From contig UQGM01000025.1 of NCBI GenBank assembly GCA_900540535.1, forward strand, positions 1 to 38,529: a stretch of 38,529 bases of DNA. The letters run 5' to 3'. A model generated the notes under the pieces. It made no database searches. It was not told the DNA's origin and saw only the letters and a program-made list of their open reading frames with translations. The position numbers were made by a program, and so were the translations under genes. The DNA is from an uncultured Oscillospiraceae bacterium (GTDB taxonomy: Bacteria; Bacillota; Clostridia; Oscillospirales; Acutalibacteraceae). This document shows positions 17,096-25,525 of this stretch, one piece after another. Position 1 is the first letter of the stretch. Each line of letters starts with the position of its first letter.

Positions 17096-18112
17096 TTAAA
17101 GTAGATGCACCGTAAATTTTCCATCTGAATCTGTATAAAGCACGATGTTCGTGTTATTATTTTTCAAGCAATAAACATCAAAAGCTCCCGGTAAATCATA
17201 TACTTTCTCTATTTCTTCGTTATCCATATTCATACGATAGATCCCGTCATCACCTTCAGAAAGAAAATATAAATACCTGCCGCTGAAATCCATTGAAGTA
17301 ACTGCTTTATTGGGGAACATCTTTTCATTGTGACCGCTGAAATCAATAAAGTGAAGCCTTCCTTCATCGTTTGCAGCTGCAAAATAAATTCCGTTAGGCG
17401 TTACCAAAAGCGATTGCGCTTTGTAACCATTAAGTCGTTTTAGCTCTCCGCTTTGGATGTGATAAATATAAATATCATAAGCAAAGCTGATAAAATACAA
17501 ATTCCCATTATAATAGCTGTAATTCCCGTTATAAATTCCATCTTCCAAAACAATAAATTCTTTTTTAGTTTTAAGATTTACCGCTTTGATTGAATCATTT
17601 TGAAACAAAAAGAGTGTGTTTTCAAACACGGCGAATCTATTGGGAATATCCGATATACCATATGTTCCCATATCAGGCGATGGAATCTCAACTGCTCCCA
17701 AAAATAAATTCCTCTGTTCTCTGAAAATAACTTTTTCATATATTACTTTTTCTGAAAGCGTTTCGCTATCACGACGAATTATCTGATATTCACTTTGATC
17801 ATCTGACAGAAGATAATAAACACTCTTTTCATCAGAAAAAAGATATATAATTGGTGGTGCCTGTACATCTTCTTCAAAAAAAGGATCACGAACAAAATCA
17901 TATTTTTTCTTAGTTTGCAAATCAATCATCTGGACAGGAGTTTCAGTACGACTGTATATGTAATTTCTATCTGATGTCATCCAATCGGAAGATAATCCGT
18001 TATAAATAAAATCAGAATTCTTTTCCGCATAATCATTTTCTGCACCGCAGGACGAAAACAAGAAAAATGCTAAAAATATCCAAACCATGTTTCGTAATCT
18101 ATTTTTCTTCAT
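17096..18112 (-). CDS. Propeller-type lipoprotein, last gene of the P2 cassette
   Basis: A 338-residue protein with signal and lipobox FSSC (Cys about residue 22). The rest consists of repeated short strand units such as YIYSRTETPVQMIDLQTKKK, VYYLLSDDQSEYQIIRRDSE and YLYFLSEGDDGIYRMNMDNE. These are typical of DUF5050-like surface beta-propellers. It overlaps the preceding permease gene by four bases. It is the second propeller lipoprotein in this cassette and related in style to 13496-14854. It probably binds a ligand at the outer membrane face; no enzyme motif is seen. Confidence 0.72.
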   Translation of the reverse strand: MKKNRLRNMVWIFLAFFLFSSCGAENDYAEKNSDFIYNGLSSDWMTSDRNYIYSRTETPVQMIDLQTKKKYDFVRDPFFEEDVQAPPIIYLFSDEKSVYYLLSDDQSEYQIIRRDSETLSEKVIYEKVIFREQRNLFLGAVEIPSPDMGTYGISDIPNRFAVFENTLFLFQNDSIKAVNLKTKKEFIVLEDGIYNGNYSYYNGNLYFISFAYDIYIYHIQSGELKRLNGYKAQSLLVTPNGIYFAAANDEGRLHFIDFSGHNEKMFPNKAVTSMDFSGRYLYFLSEGDDGIYRMNMDNEEIEKVYDLPGAFDVYCLKNNNTNIVLYTDSDGKFTVHLL

Positions 18113-19224
18113 TTCATTTTCCTCCGATTCAGCGGACGATTATTCCATATTCTTATGGTTAGTAACAAACAGATTAAAAACAGTGCAAAACCTGTTGCCA
18201 AAACAATTAAAAGCTCCGTCAAAGGAATAGGCTGCATTTGAATCATATCTGTTTCCGGTGAGATTGCTTCGGTACCCCTGAAATAAAGTCCTCCAAAGGA
18301 TAAACCTAAATACGGAATAAACTTTAATATAAAATCAATATCAAAAATGAAATATGGTAAAATAACAACAAGTACACTTATAAAAAATGCATATACACCC
18401 CACTTTAAAAGCACCGTGCAAAGGGAAGCTATCATGCTGATAATACACAATGCAAAAATTTTAAAGCACCATGATAATAAATACCCCTGCCAAATTGTTA
18501 AGTTATATTGACAGGCAGAAAAATACTGAACGCTTTGTAAGGGATATGAACCATTAGAAAGTCCGTATTTGACAAAAGCTGATAAAATACAGACTGCGGC
18601 TGTGATAATACCGAACATAACGACTGACATTAAACAGACAGCTATTTTACCCACTGCCGTACGTCTCTTTCCGTTAGGTGTACAAGAAATAATACCGTAC
18701 ATTTGCGTTTCATATTCACCGGAAAGAACATACACTGTCAAGAGGATAACGCAAAAAGTAAGCAAAAAATTCAAACGGTTTTCCTGCATTGATGCAAACC
18801 AGCCATTTTCATCAATTATATAACGATGTTCTGCGTCCTGCCTTGCATAATCATACTGGTTTTGAATTTGCTGGAACGATATTTTTTCCTGATATAGATT
18901 CCGATACTCTTTTAGACCTTTATCATACTCCTCAGGTGTACATTCACCAAAATACATTTTTTGAAACAAAGAAAGCAACTCTTCTTCAGCGGAAGAAATT
19001 CGTTCTTCCTCTTCGCTTAACGCTTTTTCCTTTTGCTCATCTATTTTTCCGCCAAAGGAAGCAAGATAAAACTCATATTGCTCACGATACCGTTCTGCTT
19101 GGAAATTATAGCTTTGAGTACCGAAGCCGTAAACAAAAATTTGAGAAACGAGCAGAAATAATAAAATCATCCATCCTCTTTTATGGATAAAGCTTTTTCT
19201 AAGTTCGGCTAAAAAAATTCTCAT
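18109..19224 (-). CDS. ABC-2 type permease, second half (P2 cassette)
   Basis: A 371-residue protein. The first helix is near 17-34, then an extracytoplasmic domain (about 35-150) rich in Glu/Lys/Gln, then about five helices. It corresponds to the C-terminal half of the fused permease at 10512-12605: EQKEKALSEEEERI versus EEKEKIILSEKAKI in the loop, and MYGIISCTPNG in the first cytoplasmic turn. It overlaps both neighbours by four bases (ATGA). It is expected to pair with 19221-20405 and the ATPase to form one exporter. Confidence 0.82.
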   Translation of the reverse strand: MRIFLAELRKSFIHKRGWMILLFLLVSQIFVYGFGTQSYNFQAERYREQYEFYLASFGGKIDEQKEKALSEEEERISSAEEELLSLFQKMYFGECTPEEYDKGLKEYRNLYQEKISFQQIQNQYDYARQDAEHRYIIDENGWFASMQENRLNFLLTFCVILLTVYVLSGEYETQMYGIISCTPNGKRRTAVGKIAVCLMSVVMFGIITAAVCILSAFVKYGLSNGSYPLQSVQYFSACQYNLTIWQGYLLSWCFKIFALCIISMIASLCTVLLKWGVYAFFISVLVVILPYFIFDIDFILKFIPYLGLSFGGLYFRGTEAISPETDMIQMQPIPLTELLIVLATGFALFLICLLLTIRIWNNRPLNRRKMK

Positions 19225-20405
19225 ATCTTTGTCCTCTGATTTTCCCTTTTTGAAATACCAATATTATTTTGGAATTTCAGAATCATAACAAACATGACAC
19301 CGATCAAAACAACTGTAAACAGCAAAAGCAAAACGCTACTGTCAACAGGTATTCTGAAAAAATTTAACGACGTATATGACTGAAACAGAATACGATTTGT
19401 AAGAAGCGAAACGGGAGATAAATATTCAAATAAATCAATCGAAATAAATTCATTACATAAAATTAACAACAACAGCATTCCCACTGCTCCTACCATCGAC
19501 GTCAAAACCGATTTAAAAGCAGATGAAAAAAATGCATAAAGCAAGCTGAAAAACAGACTTCCTATAAGCTTTAGGAATGATGATAAAAATACATACTGCA
19601 AAATCGACACGTTCAATGGAGTGTACGCAAAACTTTTTAAACTGTATAGTGGATTGCTCCCACCTTCTAAATTAAACAGGAAAAAGAATAAGAAAAAATC
19701 AAGCAGTAAAAAAAGAATTGTAACACCAAAAGTTATTGCTGCAACTGATGATAACTTTGCTTTTGTTGTTGAACGTTTGCCGTTTGGGGAAGATAATATA
19801 AGCAAATTCATTCCGATTTCAGGTTCTTCCGAAAAAACAGGTGTGATTGAAATAAGTAAAAATAATAAAATTAGCAAAACTGAAAAATCGTAGGAAAAAT
19901 ATGCTTCATAACCTGTGGTATCGTAATAGCTTTCTATTTTTCTTTCTCCGTATGTATCTAAAATCTTTTGCGACCTAGCCGCTTCATATGAACCTTTCGG
20001 ATATATGGTGAGGTTTTCCTCCGCTTTTGTTTTAACCTTATTTAATGATTCGGTATAATGATACGCATAATCCAAATCATCGTAGATTTTATCAAATACT
20101 ACTGAATCACCAAACTGGTAACCTGTATACGTTGAGCTGTCATACTCTGTTTTATATGTGCGGTTTTCTACAAGATCATCTAATTCACGCTTTTTACCGA
20201 TTACAAATGATATTTTTTCATTCGTAATCGGTCCTTTTATTTCGTCTATAACAGCCTGCCTACCGTCCGACAATGTATCTTTGACGATAGTGTCATTATA
20301 TAGCATCACAATTTTTGCAATATCAAGAAGCAGAAAGAAACCTAAAACTATCCATATGAGCCGCTTGGAAAAAACTTTTTTTATTTCATAAGAAAAGAGG
20401 CTCAT
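19221..20405 (-). CDS. ABC-2 type permease, first half (P2 cassette)
   Basis: A 394-residue membrane protein beginning SLFSYEIKKVFSKRLIWIVL, the same start as the fused permease of the P1 cassette. One helix (about 17-35), an extracytoplasmic domain to about residue 165, then about five helices. The cytoplasmic turn LLILSSPNGKRSTTKAK matches the NGKRRTAVGK turn of its partner, so the two are paralogues. It overlaps the ATPase by four bases. Role as for the partner: half of an exporter whose substrate is probably the cassette product. Confidence 0.83.
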   Translation of the reverse strand: MSLFSYEIKKVFSKRLIWIVLGFFLLLDIAKIVMLYNDTIVKDTLSDGRQAVIDEIKGPITNEKISFVIGKKRELDDLVENRTYKTEYDSSTYTGYQFGDSVVFDKIYDDLDYAYHYTESLNKVKTKAEENLTIYPKGSYEAARSQKILDTYGERKIESYYDTTGYEAYFSYDFSVLLILLFLLISITPVFSEEPEIGMNLLILSSPNGKRSTTKAKLSSVAAITFGVTILFLLLDFFLFFFLFNLEGGSNPLYSLKSFAYTPLNVSILQYVFLSSFLKLIGSLFFSLLYAFFSSAFKSVLTSMVGAVGMLLLLILCNEFISIDLFEYLSPVSLLTNRILFQSYTSLNFFRIPVDSSVLLLLFTVVLIGVMFVMILKFQNNIGISKRENQRTKI

Positions 20406-21274
20406 GCCGTTTCATCCTCTCCGAAGCAATCCAAATAAACATCGTTTAACGTCGGCGGAGCGAGAACCGCTTTATCAGACGGTTTTACTTTGCTTACTAA
20501 ATGAAGATGATATAATCCATCCTCAAATGTTGCGTTGCTCACACCGAAAGTGTTGATATAGTTTTCAAGCTCCTCCTCTTTGACAGAAAGACTCCAGACA
20601 TTTTCTTTAATCTCTTCAAGAAGCTCTGTGGGCTTTTTCTCAGCAATCAGATGACCCTCTTTTAAAAGAATTACACGATCTGCCAGATATTCAACATCCG
20701 ATACAATATGAGTTGCAAGAATAATAATCCTGTTTCTTGACAATTTCGACAGAATATTCCGAAAACGGATTCTTTCCTTAGGGTCTAAACCTGCGGTCGG
20801 CTCGTCCAGAATTAAAAGAGCTGGGTTATTAATAAGCGCCTGCGCTATACCTATCCTCTGCCTCATTCCTCCTGAAAAAGAACCTATTTTCTTTTTTCTC
20901 ACATCAGAAAGATTAACCTCTTCCAAAAGTTTATCTACTCTTAACGATATTTCATCTTTCGGAATGTCTTTCAAAAGGCACATATATTTCAGGAATTCTT
21001 CTGCCGTAAACTGTTTATAAAACGACGGATTTTGCGGGAGATAACCAATTCGACTTAAATATTCACGCTCACAGCTTAAAATTGACTTTCCGTCGCAAAG
21101 GATTTCGCCTGATGTAGGATGCAAAATACCAACCAACATATTTATGAATGTAGTTTTGCCCGCACCGTTCGGACCTAACAACGCATATATACCGTTATTA
21201 AGCTCTAAACTCAATTTATTCAAAGCTGTTTTAGAGGCGTACTGTTTTGTAAGCTCCCGAATAGTCAGCTTCAT
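20402..21274 (-). CDS. ABC transporter ATP-binding protein (P2 cassette)
   Basis: A 290-residue ATPase from ATG 21274, which has AGGAGG six bases upstream; the eight-codon-longer frame has no such site. Walker A ALLGPNGAGKTT (31-42), signature FSGGMRQR (134-141), Walker B LLILDEPTAGLDP (154-166) and the switch His in ATHIVSD are all intact. A C-terminal extension of about 70 residues beyond the core (after LLKEGHLIAEKK) is typical of BcrA-like ATPases. It is close to the P1-cassette ATPase. It follows the lipoprotein gene by 16 bases and overlaps the first permease. Confidence 0.91.
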   Translation of the reverse strand: MKLTIRELTKQYASKTALNKLSLELNNGIYALLGPNGAGKTTFINMLVGILHPTSGEILCDGKSILSCEREYLSRIGYLPQNPSFYKQFTAEEFLKYMCLLKDIPKDEISLRVDKLLEEVNLSDVRKKKIGSFSGGMRQRIGIAQALINNPALLILDEPTAGLDPKERIRFRNILSKLSRNRIIILATHIVSDVEYLADRVILLKEGHLIAEKKPTELLEEIKENVWSLSVKEEELENYINTFGVSNATFEDGLYHLHLVSKVKPSDKAVLAPPTLNDVYLDCFGEDETA

Positions 21275-21290
21275 ATTACCCTCCTGTTTA

Positions 21291-22424
21291 TCACTCAAAA
21301 GGAATAGTTAAGATGTCGTATCTTTGCTGTTCTGAATTATAATAGAATACCATTATCTGCTTTGTTTCCATATCCATTCGAAGTTCTGTCGAAATGGAAC
21401 AGATATCTGTATACACATTCTCCGATGGGCAAACATATTCGGCTTCTTTTACTTTTTTACGGTCTTTATAAATCGTAAATGCAAAACTATGAGTTTCTTC
21501 TTCCTTATGCATACCAACCATATAAGAAGTATCAGAAGCAAAATTTATGGCTTCACATTCATCAGCATAAAATGTCGCAATTTCTTTACGTTCTTTCGTT
21601 TTAAGATCAAGTGTTTTTACAATACCTCTTCTCGGCTCACCATATTCGACCATCTTATCGCAAATTAACATCATATCGTCTTTATAAATCGCATATGTTC
21701 TGTCATCCTGAAAAACAGTTGTCTCATAATTTTTTAAATTTATGTAACCGTAACAATCGACACTTGTATCACTGCCCTGAGGTATTGTGCCGCTCTCTAA
21801 ACCGATATAAGTGGAATCCTCTGAAAAGAACATATTTGTTATCATTACCAAGTCATCTTTCAGCTCTCGGATTTGTTTTTCGTTCTTTCCGTCCGAATCG
21901 GCGATATAGAGATAGTCAGCCTGTAAATTAGGATTCTTTACATATGCTATTGTTTTCAAATCATCAGACAGCCAATACGCCGCCATTTCGAAATTAGATA
22001 AAACATTTTCGGGAATAGGTAATTGCTCTACTAAATTACAGTCAAAGTCAAACACAAAACAACTGTTTTCAGAGAGAATATAGAAATTGTTCGAAAGAAA
22101 ATATATTGTTTCCAGACTAAAATCATTCGTGCTAAACTCTTTCGACTTATGAGTAAATGATTTACTCTTTAAATCGTATTGACGAAACCGACAGGTGTCC
22201 TTATCGATATTGATATAAAACAAAACCATACGACTGTCCGACACTAACTCTGCCTTAAAAAGCTTATAACCATCTGATTCATCAAAATTATACGACTGCT
22301 GTTTTTGTGTTTTCTCTGTACTGTTCGAAACATTGCTTTCTACATTCTTTAGTTCTTCCGTACATCCTGAAAACATAACGGTAATAAAAGTAAAAATTAA
22401 CATGAATGATAATAACTTCTTCAT
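21291..22424 (-). CDS. Propeller-type lipoprotein before the ATPase (P2 cassette)
   Basis: A 377-residue protein when started at ATG 22424, where the signal peptide MKKLLSFMLIFTFITVMFSGC begins; the lipobox Cys is about residue 21. A 13-codon longer frame only adds basic residues before the signal. The body has repeated units such as MVLFYINIDKDTCRFRQYD, CFVFDFDCNLVEQLPIPENV and YLYIADSDGKNEKQIRELKD, consistent with a WD40/DUF5050-like propeller. By position it matches 13496-14854 of the P1 cassette. Surface binding or sensing is inferred. Confidence 0.72.
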   Translation of the reverse strand: MKKLLSFMLIFTFITVMFSGCTEELKNVESNVSNSTEKTQKQQSYNFDESDGYKLFKAELVSDSRMVLFYINIDKDTCRFRQYDLKSKSFTHKSKEFSTNDFSLETIYFLSNNFYILSENSCFVFDFDCNLVEQLPIPENVLSNFEMAAYWLSDDLKTIAYVKNPNLQADYLYIADSDGKNEKQIRELKDDLVMITNMFFSEDSTYIGLESGTIPQGSDTSVDCYGYINLKNYETTVFQDDRTYAIYKDDMMLICDKMVEYGEPRRGIVKTLDLKTKERKEIATFYADECEAINFASDTSYMVGMHKEEETHSFAFTIYKDRKKVKEAEYVCPSENVYTDICSISTELRMDMETKQIMVFYYNSEQQRYDILTIPFE

Positions 22425-22596
22425 ATATCTTCTTTCTACTCTGTCACGGTACAGAGATTTCATAGAAACAAAATTTTATAGCATAAATGTTTCAGATAAG
22501 TCCACTTTTTTATCCCGTCCAATGCACTCGGCATATCATCACTTTTATGTCAGAGCACCACATCCGAACATTGTTTTTCGTCTCAGTATCTGTGGT

Positions 22597-22687
22597 TCAC
22601 ACCGCAAACTCCGTTGCTGCCGAAGTCTCTGTCATTACTACTGCAAATACGGTTGTCATAAGTTTCTTTAATGTTTTCTTAATTCAT
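22597..22687 (-). pseudogene. Fossil of a fourth P-type secreted protein (signal peptide only)
   Basis: In the 308-base gap between L2 and the propeller lipoprotein, the minus strand encodes IKKTLKKLMTTVFAVVMTET, then SAATEFAV and TGA at 22599. This is a recognisable signal peptide like that of P2 (ending TAFAV). The would-be start ATG 22687 is out of frame by a small deletion. No mature domain follows. It looks like the front end of a deleted secreted protein gene. Confidence 0.5.
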
Positions 22688-22732
22688 TATGTTCTTATTT
22701 AATAGCCATTCCATTGCTTCTATGCTTTTAGT

Positions 22733-23767
22733 TTATTTATTCTTAATATAGATTGAAGGCGATTTTGATAATGAATTTTCAAATTCCATCGGTGCTAAAA
22801 TCGCAAAGACATTTTTATATTTTTTTACATCATCAGCACTGAAAACAAATGGAACAACTGTATATTCTCCTTTTTTTATGTCCACTTCAATATAATCATA
22901 ACCGTTTATAGGAATTCGTGAAAAATCCCCATAAAGAGAAATGCGATATTTCCCAGTCAAATTACCGTATATATATAATTCGAGATTATTGCCAGATGAC
23001 TGGCTCATAGTAGCTTGTGAATCCAGCAATACACCATTTTGCCTTATTTCTATATAACAACAATTATCAAGCTGATCTCTCCTGTTTCCGTTAAGATCTG
23101 TTTTGATAAAGTTAGATTTATCTTCTGCAGAAAATTCTTTTGTTTTAAAATCATTTGAAATACCAAAAGCCATATTTTCACTATCTGCATTAAGTTTCAA
23201 TGTCCATGGCTGAGGCTGTGAAATTTTATGATTATTTCCAAAAGTATTAACATCACCCGATAATTCCATAACTTTAGCGTTATATACATTTGCAAAAATA
23301 ACTACTAATTCATCTCCGCTTTTACCACACACTGGTGTAAATTCAAATTGAAATTGTTGTGTATCCTTTTCACTCATTTCCACTGTATGCATAGTTGTCT
23401 CTTCACCTGTCGAGACGACTGTATAAGGCTGCAATATTCCATTTACAAAAATCATAAGACCCATTGTACAGGGTTTCTCACATTGAAATTGGTATGTTAC
23501 TAAAACAGGACTACCATTATAAGTAAGTGTCATATTTTCAGGATTAGGAGTAATAACATCAGCGGTAATATAATTACTGCTTCCGGGTGCTCTTTCAATA
23601 GCGGTCCCGTTTTCTCTAAACGGATCTTGTTCAGAAGATGACATCGAACTTTGTTCATGAGAAGATAGTGTATGTTCTGATTTTATTTTGATGCCTATAA
23701 AAATTGCAGCGATTAATACTAAAATGACTGCAATCGAAACTAAAATTGCTGCTTTCTGTTTTTTCAT
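22733..23767 (-). CDS. L2, membrane-anchored partner of P2; homologue of L1
   Basis: A 344-residue protein with an N-terminal uncleaved-looking helix (about 7-27, AAILVSIAVILVLIAAIFIG) and no lipobox, then a Ser/Glu-rich linker. The extracellular part aligns with L1: GLMIFVNGILQPYT, FEFTPVCGKSGDELVV, GKYRISLY. The ribosome site AGGAG lies about 10 bases before ATG 23767. One arm of a 16-base inverted repeat whose other arm precedes P2 lies 24 bases before the start. A surface partner of P2 is inferred; the family is unknown to me. Confidence 0.72.
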   Translation of the reverse strand: MKKQKAAILVSIAVILVLIAAIFIGIKIKSEHTLSSHEQSSMSSSEQDPFRENGTAIERAPGSSNYITADVITPNPENMTLTYNGSPVLVTYQFQCEKPCTMGLMIFVNGILQPYTVVSTGEETTMHTVEMSEKDTQQFQFEFTPVCGKSGDELVVIFANVYNAKVMELSGDVNTFGNNHKISQPQPWTLKLNADSENMAFGISNDFKTKEFSAEDKSNFIKTDLNGNRRDQLDNCCYIEIRQNGVLLDSQATMSQSSGNNLELYIYGNLTGKYRISLYGDFSRIPINGYDYIEVDIKKGEYTVVPFVFSADDVKKYKNVFAILAPMEFENSLSKSPSIYIKNK

Positions 23768-23790
23768 AAAATATCATCTCCTGAATTATA

Positions 23791-24304
23791 ATTAAGGAAG
23801 CGATTAAACATAGTTTTATTATTTTAGAAACCAATCAACTGTGTATACACAACAGCAGAACCTGAGCGACGCGCTTCATGTGCACCAAAACCACTAATTA
23901 AATTATTTCTTCCAACATCATTTCTATCTACCCAAACGGATTCAACACTCAACTGATTTTTAACTCCGCCAAGCTGGTCACTCCCAACCAATTTACCGGT
24001 TTTATAATCGAGTATATCAACTTGCGTATATAAAGTAGTGGTAATGTTTGTACTCGATAATTTAGAAATTGAAGTTTTATGTCTAAATAATTTTCTTCCA
24101 TAACCATTACCAAGATCAAATTTTTGAACTCCCGTCAATGTACCAAACTCAGAAGTTGCTTTTGTCTTGGTATCTGAATATTTTACTGCAAACGCTGTAA
24201 CAGCAAATGTCATTATCATAACGGCTGCCGTCACACCAGCTAAAATTCTTTTTAATACCATTTTCATAATTTACTCATCCTCCTTTTATAATCGCTTCCT
24301 TAAT
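23791..24304. repeat. 16-base perfect inverted repeat flanking the P2 gene
   Basis: ATTAAGGAAGCGATTA at 23791-23806 and its exact reverse complement at 24289-24304 enclose P2. In the minus-strand transcript one copy lies in the P2 leader, 21 bases before the start codon, and the other lies between P2 and L2. They could pair across the whole gene, mark a mobile unit, or bind a protein. Confidence 0.75.
23824..24267 (-). CDS. Secreted protein P2 (147 aa), homologue of P1
   Basis: A 147-residue protein with AAGGAGG upstream and a classic signal peptide (MVLKRILAGVTAAVMIMTF) cut near TAFAVK at about residue 28. The mature part is basic, lacks Cys and ends VVYTQLIGF. The C-terminal motifs DYKTGKLVG and GAHEARRSGSAVVYT align with P1. 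It heads a cassette P2-L2-propeller-ATPase-permease-permease-propeller. Instead of a local hairpin after the gene it has a long-range inverted repeat. Upstream lie a decayed agrBD and a LytTR operator. It is probably an exported, quorum-controlled effector; the exact activity is unknown. Confidence 0.72.
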   Translation of the reverse strand: MKMVLKRILAGVTAAVMIMTFAVTAFAVKYSDTKTKATSEFGTLTGVQKFDLGNGYGRKLFRHKTSISKLSSTNITTTLYTQVDILDYKTGKLVGSDQLGGVKNQLSVESVWVDRNDVGRNNLISGFGAHEARRSGSAVVYTQLIGF

Positions 24305-24680
24305 TTTATACTTCTAAAACAAAAACACTCGAATACGTTCAAAATATGAATCCACATCACATTGCACTTACAATGTTTGCATGAAAATTGTACTAGTATG
24401 ACTATTCATATTATTGAGACCAAAACATCAAGTATAAAAATTCTTTATAATCACTCCTCCCTTACAACAAAAACCTTCACGATATTACTGACAATACAGC
24501 AACTTATTACGTTCTTAATAGTTAATAGAGTTAAACTCGTCATCCAGCTCCCTTTCCATAAAATCACCATCTGTAAAACCACTTGTATAATCTCCCTATT
24601 ACACCATTCAAGATGTTCACAGAAAGTTTGAGATGAACTTTTTATAGAACAAAGCGTGCAAACTTGTTTTTTAATCACAG

Positions 24681-24892
24681 CTACGTCCCAAGTTTATTCA
24701 CTTCTTTACTCTTCGACATATGTGTTTTTTATAATCGAGATTCTTTTTTTCTGCAATTAACGAAATAAATACCGTGAGGACACAATACATGCCAATATAT
24801 TGAAAACTAACAATAGTAATTGATAACACAACCCCAATTTGCATCCTGTATATACTTTCAATACAGTATTTATATATTTCTACATTATCCAC
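24681..24892 (-). pseudogene. Decayed second agrBD copy
   Basis: The frame 24892-24698 encodes 64 residues. It opens with EIYKYCIESIYR, like KIYEYSIEVLLS near the N-terminus of AgrB. It then jumps to AgrB's last helices (VFISLIAEKKNLDYKK versus VSISLVAEKIKNHKK). The central catalytic GGYHA region is missing. An overlapping start at 24719 encodes MSKSKEVNKLGT and stops, resembling the AgrD leader MTKKEQTINRIGK. The 22-base overlap matches that of the intact agrBD. The locus is therefore an internally deleted, inactive copy. A 75-codon frame further on (24678-24451) is not recognisable. Confidence 0.62.
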
Positions 24893-24970
24893 ATATTAAT
24901 ATTTTGCTTTTCAAAAACATTTGTAATTTCATATGGCAATTTTTAATACATATTAAATATACACAAAAAA

Positions 24971-24994
24971 ACTCTGTACCTTTATGTACAGAGT
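24971..24994 (-). terminator. Hairpin with U run just upstream of the decayed agrBD
   Basis: ACTCTGTAC (24971-24979) pairs with GTACAGAGT (24986-24994) and is followed on the minus strand by seven T. It is the best-formed intrinsic terminator in the window. It sits directly behind the LytTR site and promoter, mirroring the hairpin before the intact agrB. Confidence 0.72.
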
Positions 24995-25019
24995 ATAGTA
25001 ATCTTATATTCTTTTTCAA
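24992..25019 (-). promoter_or_regulatory. Promoter next to the LytTR site of the P2 region
   Basis: TTGAAA (25019-25014) and TATACT (24997-24992) on the minus strand are 16 bases apart. The -35 lies 9 bases after the downstream LytTR box. The -10 overlaps the start of the hairpin arm, so initiation and hairpin may interact. Confidence 0.55.
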
Positions 25020-25028
25020 GTCAATGTA

Positions 25029-25057
25029 CCTATTCGCTGCTTAAAGATGCCTATGTG
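25029..25057 (-). promoter_or_regulatory. Paired LytTR-type operator of the P2 region
   Basis: On the minus strand CACATAGG (25057-25050) and CGAATAGG (25036-25029) start 21 bases apart, followed after 9 bases by TTGAAA. It is the fourth copy of this arrangement in the window. Confidence 0.68.
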
Positions 25058-25525
25058 TTAAATTTTAGTTGGAAAATCTCTATTCAATTATTTAGATTAG
25101 TAATGTATCTGACATTATATTTTTTTGAAATTGAATTATCACTAAGTCTTCCAAAACATGATGTTTTTATCTTACCATCAACAAAAATAATTATTTTGAT
25201 TTTGCGACTATAAATTTATTATTATTACTATTTAATTGCAATTTAAATAATAGATATGAACAAATTATAATGATTACAACCGCTGAGCACTGTATTTTGC
25301 AAAATACAAAAGCTCACTTTTTAGTGAACTTTGACTTCACACACTGCAAACCAGATCATACCGATGTTTTTAGAACGCTGTATTTGAATCTATTGTATTA
25401 TTTTAGATGGTAGTCAAACAGTCTAATACTTGTTTACTGTAAAGCAAAATTTTCTTTCCTATAATTATATTTTACGGTTAAATGACCTATTGCATCCCGA
25501 AAGAATTATGTCACTTAATGCACAA
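25058..25525. other. Intergenic stretch with a palindrome and a hairpin
   Basis: No gene is supported. It contains a perfect 18-base palindrome TGTATTTTGCAAAATACA (25291-25308), a candidate dimer-binding site. A short hairpin TCACT/AGTGA (25313-25327) follows it directly. Otherwise it is AT-rich and featureless. Confidence 0.5.

Noticed and set aside
24451..24678. 75-codon minus-strand ORF after the decayed agrBD
   Set aside because: No ribosome site or domain; probably a chance frame in decayed DNA, though a frameshifted AgrD tail cannot be fully excluded.
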